A stretch of 64,000 nucleotides of DNA from an uncultured Dysosmobacter sp. (GTDB lineage Bacteria > Bacillota > Clostridia > Oscillospirales > Oscillospiraceae): NCBI GenBank assembly GCA_934565855.1, contig CAKTIO010000005.1, forward strand, positions 124,001 to 188,000, in the 5' to 3' direction. Each line of letters begins with the position of its first letter. The stretch's first letter is position 1. The translations under genes were made by a program, and so were the position numbers. This document shows, one piece after another, positions 7,634 to 14,493 of this stretch. The notes beneath the pieces were generated by a model that worked only from the letters and a program-made list of their open reading frames with translations, made no database searches and was not told the DNA's origin.

Positions 7634-8380
7634 ATGGTTTTTGTGACCGGCGATTGCCACGGCAATTTTGAACGTTTCAAGCCGGAATACTTCCCGGAGC
7701 AGGCACGAATGACAAAACAGGACATTGTGATTTGTGCCGGAGACTTTGGTGGTGTGTGGTTTGGAGACAGCCGTGACGATGCTGCATTGGACTGGCTGGA
7801 AAACCTGCCATTCACTCTGGCCTTCGTCTGCGGGAATCACGAGAACTACGACGCACTGGAGCGATATCCAGTGGACGATTGGCACGGCGGCAAGGTACAC
7901 CGCATTCGCCCTCATGTCCTGCATCTGATGCGTGGCCAGATCTTCGAGCTGGAAGGCTATCACTTCTTCATCATGGGCGGAGCAAAAAGCCATGATACGA
8001 AGGACGGCATTCTGGAACCGGGTGCTCCGGATTTTGTGCGAAAGCTCTTGATGCTGCAGCGGAAGCCCAGGGCGAGGTATCGCATCAACCACATTTCGTG
8101 GTGGGCGCAGGAGATGCCTTCTGAGGAGGAATACGCTGAAGCACGGAGAAATCTAACCAAGGTCGATTGGTCGGTAGACTATGTTATCACGCACTGTGCC
8201 CCCACCAGCATTGCCCTTATGGAAAACCGTCACAATGAGGCAGACCCGCTCACGGACTTCCTGCAGGAGGTTAAGGAGAGAGCGCGTTATCATTACTGGC
8301 TATTCGGCCATTACCACGACAACCGGGCTATTGATGAAAAGCACATTTTGCTCTGGGAGCAGATCGTACAAGTCATCTGA
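7634..8380 (+). CDS. Calcineurin-type metallophosphoesterase
   Basis: 248 residues. The two-metal phosphoesterase motifs are in order: GDCHGN (residue 7), CAGDFGG (about 34), GNHENY (about 69), ITHCAP (about 188) and FGHYHDN (about 225). The family hydrolyses phosphoesters ranging from nucleotides to phosphoproteins; the substrate here cannot be read from sequence. The ATG follows AAAGAAGATGAGAAA only 14 bases after the recombinase stop, so it may share their transcript. It heads a cargo group with DUF1016, tyrosine phosphatase and Bro-N genes. Cytoplasmic, with no signal peptide. Confidence 0.9.
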   Translation: MVFVTGDCHGNFERFKPEYFPEQARMTKQDIVICAGDFGGVWFGDSRDDAALDWLENLPFTLAFVCGNHENYDALERYPVDDWHGGKVHRIRPHVLHLMRGQIFELEGYHFFIMGGAKSHDTKDGILEPGAPDFVRKLLMLQRKPRARYRINHISWWAQEMPSEEEYAEARRNLTKVDWSVDYVITHCAPTSIALMENRHNEADPLTDFLQEVKERARYHYWLFGHYHDNRAIDEKHILLWEQIVQVI

Positions 8381-8474
8381 AACAGGTCAAGGCAGAGAAA
8401 AACACGGCAGCGTTACCGTGCTTCTCTCTGCTTTGAGCGTAGAATCAGGCGCTGTGCGCCGGAAAGGAGAAGCT

Positions 8475-9416
8475 ATGAATATCCGAAGAGCTGTGGATTA
8501 CAGCACAATGTTTGCCGCACTGGAAGCTGCCATGGAAGCGGATCTGCCGCAGATGGAGCTGTACTGCGAGATCGGCAAGGCTGTCTGCGCCCGCCCGGAA
8601 AAAGGTGCGGCAGTGGCCGCAGCGGAGTTCTTGAAAGAACAGTATCCGGATATAACCGGCTTCTCTCCGCGCAATGTGCGCCGGATGCGGGATTTCTGGC
8701 AGTTGTACAACAGCATGCCAGAACTGCTTGGCGAAGCACTTCATTTGAATTGGACGCAGAACGTTGTGATCATGGAGGCAGAGTTGACCGCAGAGGAACG
8801 CTGCTGGTACATCCGGCAGGCTACTGCACGGAATCTATCCAAGTCGGAGCTTCTGCGAATGATCGAGGATTTCGCACATCTGGAAAGTGTTCTCGACGAA
8901 AAGGTCGATGTGTGGTATAATGAAGACAACGACGAGATTTCGGAGAGAACGCAGTATGAAGAGGATCCTGTTTATCTGTCATGGAAATATTTGCCGCAGC
9001 CCGATGGCCGAGTTCGTGATGCAGGACTTGGTAAAGAAGGCTGGGCTGGCATCAGAGTTTCATATCGAATCGGCGGCCACCAGCCGGGAGGAGATCGGCA
9101 ACCCGGTCTATCCTCCGGCGCGGCGCAAGCTGGCCGAGCATGGGATCTCCTGCGAAGGCCATGCCGCACGGCAGTTGACAAATCGGGATTACGACGAATA
9201 CGATCTCCTGATCGGCATGGACCAGACCAACCTCCGGGATATGTATCGCATCTGCGGCGGCGACTATGCCGAAAAGATGTCCCTCCTGATGGACCACACC
9301 GCTCGTCCCGGCAATGTGGCAGACCCATGGTACACCGAGGACTTCGAGGCAACCTGGCGGGATGTGCTGGAGGGCTGCCAGGGACTTCTGAAAGAATTTG
9401 TGACAGAATGAGGTGA
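8475..9416 (+). CDS. DUF1016 N-terminal domain protein; 3' half overlaps the phosphatase
   Basis: ATG at 8475 follows GGAAAGGAGAAGCT. Residues 1-150 match the DUF1016/YhcG N-terminal domain (TGFSPRNVRRMRDFW, LNWTQNVVIMEAELTAEERC). The usual C-terminal PD-(D/E)XK nuclease half is absent. From about residue 160 the frame runs through the out-of-frame phosphatase gene and stays open to 9416 (313 codons). That tail is rich in Gly, Arg and Pro, as expected from an overprinted shadow. The DUF1016 part is solid; whether the long tail is translated is open. The family is linked to DNA-associated functions and often lies near restriction genes; the role here is unknown. Confidence 0.7.
   Translation: MNIRRAVDYSTMFAALEAAMEADLPQMELYCEIGKAVCARPEKGAAVAAAEFLKEQYPDITGFSPRNVRRMRDFWQLYNSMPELLGEALHLNWTQNVVIMEAELTAEERCWYIRQATARNLSKSELLRMIEDFAHLESVLDEKVDVWYNEDNDEISERTQYEEDPVYLSWKYLPQPDGRVRDAGLGKEGWAGIRVSYRIGGHQPGGDRQPGLSSGAAQAGRAWDLLRRPCRTAVDKSGLRRIRSPDRHGPDQPPGYVSHLRRRLCRKDVPPDGPHRSSRQCGRPMVHRGLRGNLAGCAGGLPGTSERICDRMR
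8912..8921 (+). promoter_or_regulatory. Possible internal extended -10 promoter before the phosphatase
   Basis: TGTGGTATAAT lies inside the DUF1016 frame, 35 bases before the phosphatase ATG. It is a perfect -10 with an upstream TGN, but no clear -35 is present. It could give the phosphatase its own transcript. Confidence 0.35.
8956..9411 (+). CDS. Low-molecular-weight protein tyrosine phosphatase
   Basis: 151 residues. The P-loop CHGNICRS with Cys8 and Arg14 is the cysteine-phosphatase signature at the N-terminus, and the general-acid loop DPWY is present near residue 120 (VADPWYTEDFEATW). The family removes phosphate from tyrosine, and some members from arginine. ATG at 8956 follows CGGAGAGAACGCAGT. 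The gene lies almost entirely inside the out-of-frame tail of the DUF1016 ORF, and its stop overlaps the ribosome site of the Bro-N gene. A phosphatase as element cargo is unusual; it might tune a host or element regulator, but no kinase is visible. Confidence 0.93.
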   Translation: MKRILFICHGNICRSPMAEFVMQDLVKKAGLASEFHIESAATSREEIGNPVYPPARRKLAEHGISCEGHAARQLTNRDYDEYDLLIGMDQTNLRDMYRICGGDYAEKMSLLMDHTARPGNVADPWYTEDFEATWRDVLEGCQGLLKEFVTE

Positions 9417-9421
9417 TTCAA

Positions 9422-10306
9422 ATGGCACAAAATGATAAGATTCAACTGTTCGAAGACAAGCGCATTCGCACCGCATGGGATGAGGAAAAGGAAGAATGGT
9501 ACTTTTCCATCGTCGATGTTGTTGCAGTTTTGACGGATCAGCCAGATTATCAGGCAGCCCGTAACTACTGGAAGGTAACGAAGAAACGCCTGAAGGACGA
9601 GGGAAATGAAACGGTTACAGCTTGTAACCAGTTGAAAATGACCGCTTCGGATGGCAAAAAACGATTGACTGATGTAGCCGACACGGAGCAGCTTCTCCGT
9701 ATCATCCAGTCCATTCCTTCCCCGAAGGCAGAGCCGTTCAAACTGTGGCTGGCACAGGTCGGTAGAGAGCGTATCGAGGAGACAATTGATCCAGAGCTGA
9801 CTATTGACCGGGCTTTGGAGACCTACCTCAAGAAGGGGTACAGCCGTGAATGGATCAACCAACGGCTGCAGGCCATCCAAGTCCGCAAAGAATTGACGGA
9901 TGAATGGGATGCCCGCGGTGTGCAGAAGGGCGTCGAGTATGCCATACTCACGGATGAGATCTCCCGTGCATGGTCCGGCATGTCTACCCGGCAGTACAAA
10001 AACCTGAAGGGCTTGAAAAAGGAAAACCTTCGTGATAACATGACGACACTGGAACTGGTGCTGAACATGCTGGCAGAGGCCACTACCACGCAGTTCTCGA
10101 AGGATCGCAAGCCGACGACTTTCCAAGAGAATCTGGCAGTTGCCAAGGCGGGCGGCCAGGTCGCAGGGCGAACCAGAAAAGACATTGAGTCTCAGTCGGA
10201 CACGCCGGTCATCACATCCAAGAATGCCGCACAGCTCAATCAAGTCGTGACAGACTTGCTGGAAGGTGTGGTCTCCGACACAACGGAAAAACCGGAAGAC
10301 AAGTAA
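9422..10306 (+). CDS. Bro-N domain (phage antirepressor-like) protein
   Basis: 294 residues from the ATG at 9422, preceded by GAGGTGATTCAA. The N-terminal about 110 residues are a Bro-N DNA-binding domain (IRTAWDEEKEEWYFSIVDVV, then PKAEPFKLWLAQVG). The following SREWINQRLQAIQVRKEL and VEYAILTDEISRAWSGMS form a second conserved region common in Bacteroides and Clostridia Bro proteins. Such proteins occur in phages and mobile elements as antirepressors or nucleic-acid-binding regulators. It is the last gene of the element and probably co-transcribed with the phosphatase. Its target is unknown. Confidence 0.88.
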   Translation: MAQNDKIQLFEDKRIRTAWDEEKEEWYFSIVDVVAVLTDQPDYQAARNYWKVTKKRLKDEGNETVTACNQLKMTASDGKKRLTDVADTEQLLRIIQSIPSPKAEPFKLWLAQVGRERIEETIDPELTIDRALETYLKKGYSREWINQRLQAIQVRKELTDEWDARGVQKGVEYAILTDEISRAWSGMSTRQYKNLKGLKKENLRDNMTTLELVLNMLAEATTTQFSKDRKPTTFQENLAVAKAGGQVAGRTRKDIESQSDTPVITSKNAAQLNQVVTDLLEGVVSDTTEKPEDK

Positions 10307-10331
10307 GCGTTGCGCATCAAGTTTTTTCTTG

Positions 10332-10395
10332 CTGTCATGCACGGATTTTTTCGAAAGCAAATTTCGAAAAAATCTATAGTGTTGAGTTATGACAG
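10332..10395. repeat. Nested AT-rich inverted repeats at the element end
   Basis: The outer arms CTGTCAT (10332-10338) and ATGACAG (10389-10395) enclose an inner palindrome ATTTTTTCGAAA..TTTCGAAAAAAT. It sits exactly between the last cargo gene and the backbone. It may be the element end or a recombinase site; no matching copy is visible to prove it. Confidence 0.4.
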
Positions 10396-10399
10396 AAAG

Positions 10400-10434
10400 A
10401 AACCCTGTAATCTCAGTGATTACAGGGTTTTTTA
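10400..10434 (+). terminator. Terminator at the end of the element
   Basis: AACCCTGTAATC, loop TCAGT, GATTACAGGGTT, then a T-run. Follows the Bro-N gene. Confidence 0.85.
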
Positions 10435-10475
10435 TACTTATTTGAGGGCGTTTTCCCTTGACTGCTTTCAGAAAC

Positions 10476-10520
10476 AAAGTCAGGGGCTGGCATCGTTTTC
10501 ATGCCAGCCCCTGACTTTAT
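10476..10520 (-). terminator. Terminator of the transporter-dehydrogenase operon
   Basis: Long perfect hairpin AAAGTCAGGGGCTGGCAT and its complement, followed on the minus strand by a short T-tract. It lies directly behind the dehydrogenase stop and probably works in both directions. Confidence 0.8.
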
Positions 10521-10533
10521 TTCGTCTAATAGA

Positions 10534-11595
10534 TTACTGTGCCTTTTCCAGTTCCATGACTGCGTCAATAAGCATCTGCTGCGTAACGGGATACGGCCAT
10601 TTCCGGACGTCAATGCCAGCCAGTGCCTTCTCCGTAACAGCGGGCAGGTCCTCCGGCTTAGCATGGATATCTGCCAGACAGGTGGGCAAACCGATGGATT
10701 TATTGAAAGCCATCAGGCGGTCCCGCTCTTCATACTGATGGTCTGCCGTCAGCATGACCAGAATGCCATAGGAAACGACCTCGCCGTGCAGGTGGTGGTT
10801 GGCTTCCATAGCGGGGAGGATGGTGAAACCATTATACATGGCGTGTGCCATGCCGGTGGTGTAATCCACCTGTACAAAGTTAGAGACGAAGCCAGTGGAA
10901 ATGATGATCGCCTCAATAATTTCCGTCAGCTCCGGAGTGATGCGGTGCGCTTCACAGTCTGCCATAGCCTGCTGCCCCCAGCGGACAATGGGCTCTGCAC
11001 ACATGCTGCTCAGAGCAATGCCCATCGCGTCTGAATGGGCGGGAATATCGTTGCGGGAGGAAATGGTGCATTCATAGTGCTTTGCCATGGTATCGCCCAT
11101 GCCCGCCCAAAGATAGCGCACAGGCGCATTGGCGATGATTTCCGTGTCAATAAAAATGTGATTGGGCGGGATTTTGGAGAAGGAGTATTCCCGCAGGCTC
11201 CCGTCCGGGTGATACACAATGCCCAAGCTGGTACAGGAGGCACAGGTAGAAGCAATGGTGGGGAAGGTGAAGAAGGGACGGTTGGTCTCATGAGAGAGGA
11301 CCTTGCAGGTATCAATGGCTTTGCCGCCGCCTACCGCGAAGATCATGTCTGCATCCGCTACTTGGGGGCGGAGCATGTCCATGTTTTCGCGGGAAGCCTC
11401 GCCGCCGTACCAGAAGGTGCCGGTGATCTCAATGCCGGAACCCTCAACGGCTTTCCGAATCTTGTCCTCTGCCGCAGCCAGCGCTTTCTTGCCGCCGATG
11501 ATAGCGGCTTTTTTACCGTAAGCCGGGCAGATGTTTGCAATGTCCTCGTAGGCGTCAGGACCTACAGTGTATCCGGGGAAAAGTGATTTCTGCAT
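10534..11595 (-). CDS. Iron-containing alcohol dehydrogenase family protein (glycerol dehydrogenase-like)
   Basis: 353 residues. NAD(P)-binding stretch FAVGGGKAIDTCK near residue 95; metal ligands expected at GDTMAKHYE (Asp and region near 175), and His at NHHLHGEVVSYG (near 265) and the ADHQYEE region. The length and TIAST..S pattern fit the glycerol dehydrogenase-like branch of group III metal dehydrogenases. The chosen ATG at 11595 has GAGGTGTTTATC before it; an upstream ATG at 11622 lacks one. It lies 47 bases after the T-box-controlled transporter gene, probably in the same transcript. That points to reduction or oxidation of an amino-acid-derived compound, an inference only. Confidence 0.88.
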   Translation of the reverse strand: MQKSLFPGYTVGPDAYEDIANICPAYGKKAAIIGGKKALAAAEDKIRKAVEGSGIEITGTFWYGGEASRENMDMLRPQVADADMIFAVGGGKAIDTCKVLSHETNRPFFTFPTIASTCASCTSLGIVYHPDGSLREYSFSKIPPNHIFIDTEIIANAPVRYLWAGMGDTMAKHYECTISSRNDIPAHSDAMGIALSSMCAEPIVRWGQQAMADCEAHRITPELTEIIEAIIISTGFVSNFVQVDYTTGMAHAMYNGFTILPAMEANHHLHGEVVSYGILVMLTADHQYEERDRLMAFNKSIGLPTCLADIHAKPEDLPAVTEKALAGIDVRKWPYPVTQQMLIDAVMELEKAQ

Positions 11596-11642
11596 GATAA
11601 ACACCTCGTTATGATAGATCAATTAAAATGATTTTTTGGAAA

Positions 11643-12863
11643 TTATTCCGCCTCGGCAACAGCCGGACGGGCTGCGGAGCGGGAGGCTGCGGGAGCGGCT
11701 TCCTCCGCGTTGGCAAAGGCATGCTCCTTGCAGTATTTGCGGTTTTTATACACGCCGACGGTCAGGAAGGGAACCACGACTGTGGCAATGCCCAGATAAC
11801 CGCAGTAGCCGTAGCCGTACTTGATGATATTGGTCAGACCTGCCATGGAAATGGTCATGGAGAGGACGATGATAAATGCGGAGACGATGGCGCTGCGGGC
11901 GGGGGCGGACTGAATGCCGCGGAAAATGGGGAGCTTTTCAAACCGGGCAACGAAGCCGAAAATGGTGGTCACGCCGGTGGAGATCAGGCAGAGCAGCAGG
12001 CAGGTGCCGTAAACAGCTACCATAGCGGGAATGCCAATGACCTTGCAGACCGTGAGGGTGGGAATGGTGGAGCCGCCCTCCACAGAGGTATAAACGCTCT
12101 GCCAGCTCATGAGCATGAACACGGAGAGAACCAATGCCACAGCGTTCATTACGAAGGAGATCCACATTGCCTTGGCGCAGCCCTCCTTGCTCTTCATGGT
12201 AGTGCCGCAGGCAATCATAGTGGGAAGGGTCACACACTGGAAGCCGGCGTAGGTAAAGGCGTTGAGAATGGCTTTCGGCATGTTGGCAAAGCCGGTGGTC
12301 TGGAAATCAGCAGCCAGCACGGAATAGATGCCGCTGTCGCTCTTGAAGATGCCGATGATGTAGATGGTGATGGCAGTGACAAGGATTGCCATGCCCATGT
12401 AGGTGGAAGCGGCACGGACAATGCCTGCACCGAAGATGGTAAGCGTCAGCACGATGGCGCCGACCACAAAAACACCCAGGTAATAGTTCAGGGAGAAGTA
12501 GTTATTCAGGGCGGAAGCAGCGCCGGAAATAGCGGCGGCAACAGCCATCAACACCATGATGTAGAAGAAAATCTCAAATGCCCACTCGATCTTGTCGAAG
12601 GGATGGTACAGCGTTTCAAACAGCTGCTTATAGCTGGTTAAACCACGGGAGTTATACATGATCATGGCTTCCCGCATGGTCAGGGTCAGCAGCAGCATGG
12701 CGGCAATAGCGGATACGATACCGGTCCAGCCGAGACCGACATAATAGGTATTTGCCTGGTTGCCGGTGGCAAATCCGCCGCCGGCGTGGGCGGAGAACAG
12801 CACAGCGCCTACAGAGAACGCGGCAAAGAAAGGTGTTTTGGGAATTTTGTTGTTGGGCTTCAT
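11643..12863 (-). CDS. YkvI-family integral membrane transporter
   Basis: 406 residues with about 10-11 hydrophobic segments. The N-terminus has GGGFATGNQ in the first helix, typical of the YkvI branch of the amino-acid/polyamine-type LeuT-fold carriers. A charged Ala-rich tail ends the protein. Probably a secondary transporter of an amino acid or related acid in the cytoplasmic membrane. The gene is controlled by a T-box leader, so it should be switched on when one particular tRNA is uncharged. ATG at 12863 follows AGGAGGAGCAAATCA. The substrate is not identifiable from sequence; the T-box suggests an amino acid. Confidence 0.85.
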   Translation of the reverse strand: MKPNNKIPKTPFFAAFSVGAVLFSAHAGGGFATGNQANTYYVGLGWTGIVSAIAAMLLLTLTMREAMIMYNSRGLTSYKQLFETLYHPFDKIEWAFEIFFYIMVLMAVAAAISGAASALNNYFSLNYYLGVFVVGAIVLTLTIFGAGIVRAASTYMGMAILVTAITIYIIGIFKSDSGIYSVLAADFQTTGFANMPKAILNAFTYAGFQCVTLPTMIACGTTMKSKEGCAKAMWISFVMNAVALVLSVFMLMSWQSVYTSVEGGSTIPTLTVCKVIGIPAMVAVYGTCLLLCLISTGVTTIFGFVARFEKLPIFRGIQSAPARSAIVSAFIIVLSMTISMAGLTNIIKYGYGYCGYLGIATVVVPFLTVGVYKNRKYCKEHAFANAEEAAPAASRSAARPAVAEAE

Positions 12864-12906
12864 TGATTTGCTCCTCCTGCAAAAAAATTTGATGGTGGGC
12901 AGGAAA

Positions 12907-12954
12907 ACAAAAAACCTTTCGTCTTTCCTGCCGGTTGGCAGAAGAGACGAAAGG
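12907..12954 (-). terminator. T-box leader terminator
   Basis: CCTTTCGTCTCTTCTGCC pairs with GGCAGGAAAGACGAAAGG, then TTTTTT. It competes with the T-box antiterminator and is the switch point of the riboswitch. Confidence 0.9.
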
Positions 12955-13185
12955 CTGAAACCATCCGCGGTACCACTCTTCTTTGCTTCGTTATACGAAA
13001 CACACTCTACGGGATACCATCATATCCCTGCTTCTATAACGGGAGCACCCGTCTGCATTTACTAAAGTTCAACGCAGCCGCTATACAGCCAGTTCGGCAG
13101 CTTGGTCGCGCTGTGCCTTGCACCATCCGGCACTTCTCTGAGAGGACCGCCCTGCGTACTACTCTGTGTCATCGCGTTTATGATG
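12907..13185 (-). promoter_or_regulatory. T-box riboswitch, probably leucine-type
   Basis: The transcript contains the T-box core AGAGTGGTACCGCGG (12980-12965), a stem III ACGGG/CCCGT, and a stem I whose upper helix pairs GCAG..GGTC with GACC..CTGC. Between that helix and the lower ACAG/CTGT pair the 3' loop reads CGAACTGG. With the usual GAA-specifier-purine layout the specifier is CUG (Leu); other registers (ACU Thr, UGG Trp) are less good. An alternative terminator follows. It controls the YkvI-type transporter and the dehydrogenase. Confidence 0.9.
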
Positions 13186-13190
13186 GTTGC

Positions 13191-13219
13191 ATCATAGCAA
13201 AGCACCTTGTAAATGTCAA
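13191..13219 (-). promoter_or_regulatory. Promoter of the T-box operon
   Basis: Perfect -35 TTGACA, 17-base spacer, -10 TATGAT, on the minus strand about 10 bases before the predicted leader start. Confidence 0.88.
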
Positions 13220-13396
13220 CGGCTGTTTCGCGGAACATGATATATTTTGTGAAAATAGATTATCCGGAAAGAATAATTTCGCAAAAAATTGTAGAAAGCG
13301 ACAATACTCGCTGGACGCTTGTCTCTGGAGAGAGGACTTTTGGAGCGTAGGAATTTGGAATCCATGAGACGATTTTATATTTTCCAACCGCAGTTC

Positions 13397-13425
13397 TTGC
13401 GGGAGAAGAGAGAGCGTGTTATGAT
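13397..13425 (+). promoter_or_regulatory. Promoter of the NUDIX-DUF523 operon
   Basis: TTGCGG, 17-base spacer, TATGAT, 36 bases before the NUDIX start. The 170 bases between this and the divergent T-box promoter hold no gene. Confidence 0.6.
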
Positions 13426-13461
13426 CGAAAAAAGGATTTTTACGGAGAGAGGAGACTGGGA

Positions 13462-13947
13462 ATGGCAATCAACAGCACCCTATGCTACCTGGAGCGGGGG
13501 TCACAGTACCTGATGCTGCATAGAACAAAGAAGAAGCATGACGTCAACCATGATAAATGGATTGGCGTGGGCGGAAAATTTGAGGAGGGCGAAAGTCCGG
13601 AGGACTGCATCCTGCGGGAATGCAGAGAGGAGACGGGACTGCTTTTGCAGGATTACCGTTACCGTGGAATTGTGACGTTTGTGTCTGATGAAGCGCCAAC
13701 GGAGTATATGCACCTGTTCACCGCCACGGCGTGGACAGGACGGCAGCAGGTTTGCACGGAGGGAGAGCTGGAGTGGATCGAAAAGAGCTGCCTGCTGGAA
13801 TTACCCATGTGGGAGGGGGACCGGATTTTTCTGAAGCTGCTGGAGGAAAATACACCCTTCTTTTCCTTGAAGCTGGTTTATCAGGGAGACTGTCTGACTG
13901 CGGCGGTGCTGAATGGAATGGACCTCCCGGTGGGAGGTCCCACGTGA
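13462..13947 (+). CDS. NUDIX hydrolase (MutT-like, 8-oxo-dGTP diphosphatase type)
   Basis: 161 residues. The NUDIX box runs from about residue 38 (GGKFEEGESPEDC, then LRECREETGL) with all catalytic Glu and Arg residues. The flanking KWIGVGGKFE and late W residues fit the branch labelled 8-oxo-dGTP diphosphatase, which cleans oxidised nucleotides; other nucleotide diphosphates are possible. ATG at 13462 follows GGAGAGAGGAGACTGGGA. Its stop overlaps the GTG of the next gene by 4 bases, so the two are coupled. Confidence 0.9.
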   Translation: MAINSTLCYLERGSQYLMLHRTKKKHDVNHDKWIGVGGKFEEGESPEDCILRECREETGLLLQDYRYRGIVTFVSDEAPTEYMHLFTATAWTGRQQVCTEGELEWIEKSCLLELPMWEGDRIFLKLLEENTPFFSLKLVYQGDCLTAAVLNGMDLPVGGPT

Positions 13948-14441
13948 GACGGAGAATTTTGATCTCCGCGTGCCTGCTGGGAGTACACTGCCGCTATGAC
14001 GGACAGGCGAAGGCACATCCGGAGATCGAGCAGTTAAAGGAACAGTATGAGCTGGTGCCTGTCTGCCCGGAGCAGCTGGGCGGCTTGTCGACGCCGCGTG
14101 CGCCTGCGGAGCGCAGGGGAAACCAAGTGGTGACAAAGGTCGGCGGAGACGTGACGGAAAGCTACCGCCGGGGAGCGGAGGAGACACTGCGCCTGGCGCA
14201 GCTTCTGGGCTGTCAGGAAGCGGTATTAAAGGAGAGAAGCCCTTCCTGCGGAAGCGGACAGATTTACGATGGCAGCTTTCAGAAAAAGCTGGTCCACGGA
14301 GATGGAGTGACAGCAGAGCTGCTGACGGCGCATGGAATTTCCGTGTTTGGAGAGTCGCAGCTTCGTGAATTGGCGGCGCTGGGCGATGATAGCCCGGACA
14401 GCCAGAAAACTCACCGGGTGTATAAAGAAGAACAGGACTGA
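13944..14441 (+). CDS. DUF523 family protein
   Basis: 165 residues from a GTG that overlaps the NUDIX stop, with GGGAGGTCCCAC as ribosome site. Family hallmarks: ISACLLGVHCRYDG at the N-terminus, VPVCPEQLGGL and the Cys-containing KERSPSCGSGQIYDG. Four conserved Cys suggest metal or disulfide chemistry. DUF523 has no firmly established biochemical role that I know. The pairing with a nucleotide-cleaning NUDIX enzyme might mean a shared stress role, which is speculation. Confidence 0.92.
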   Translation: MRRRILISACLLGVHCRYDGQAKAHPEIEQLKEQYELVPVCPEQLGGLSTPRAPAERRGNQVVTKVGGDVTESYRRGAEETLRLAQLLGCQEAVLKERSPSCGSGQIYDGSFQKKLVHGDGVTAELLTAHGISVFGESQLRELAALGDDSPDSQKTHRVYKEEQD

Positions 14442-14475
14442 GAACGGAAACCGTCTCAGTCCTGTTTCTTTTGGT
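14430..14475 (+). terminator. Terminator between DUF523 and pckA (convergent genes)
   Basis: AACAGGACTGAGA with loop CGGAAACCG and its complement, then GTTTCTTTT. The other strand also has a T-rich flank, so it may serve pckA too. Confidence 0.85.
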
Positions 14476-14493
14476 ATGATAAGCTTAGAGAGA

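Larger units (their letters stand above)
1..10434. mobile_element. Right part of an integrative/mobilizable element
   Basis: The segment runs off the left window edge. It holds an ArdA-like antirestriction protein, a Dam-type methylase, three tandem serine recombinases and accessory cargo, all on the plus strand, and stops where ordinary metabolic genes begin on the minus strand near 10,500. No relaxase, coupling protein or conjugation gene is visible here, so whether it is self-transmissible cannot be told. The right boundary is placed after the Bro-N gene at the AT-rich palindrome and terminator (10332-10434). No direct repeat could be verified because the left end is outside the window. 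Confidence 0.75.

Noticed and set aside
11628..12641. 337-residue Gly/His-rich plus-strand frame opposite the transporter
   Set aside because: It is the shadow of a membrane protein gene, with no ribosome site and no recognisable domain.
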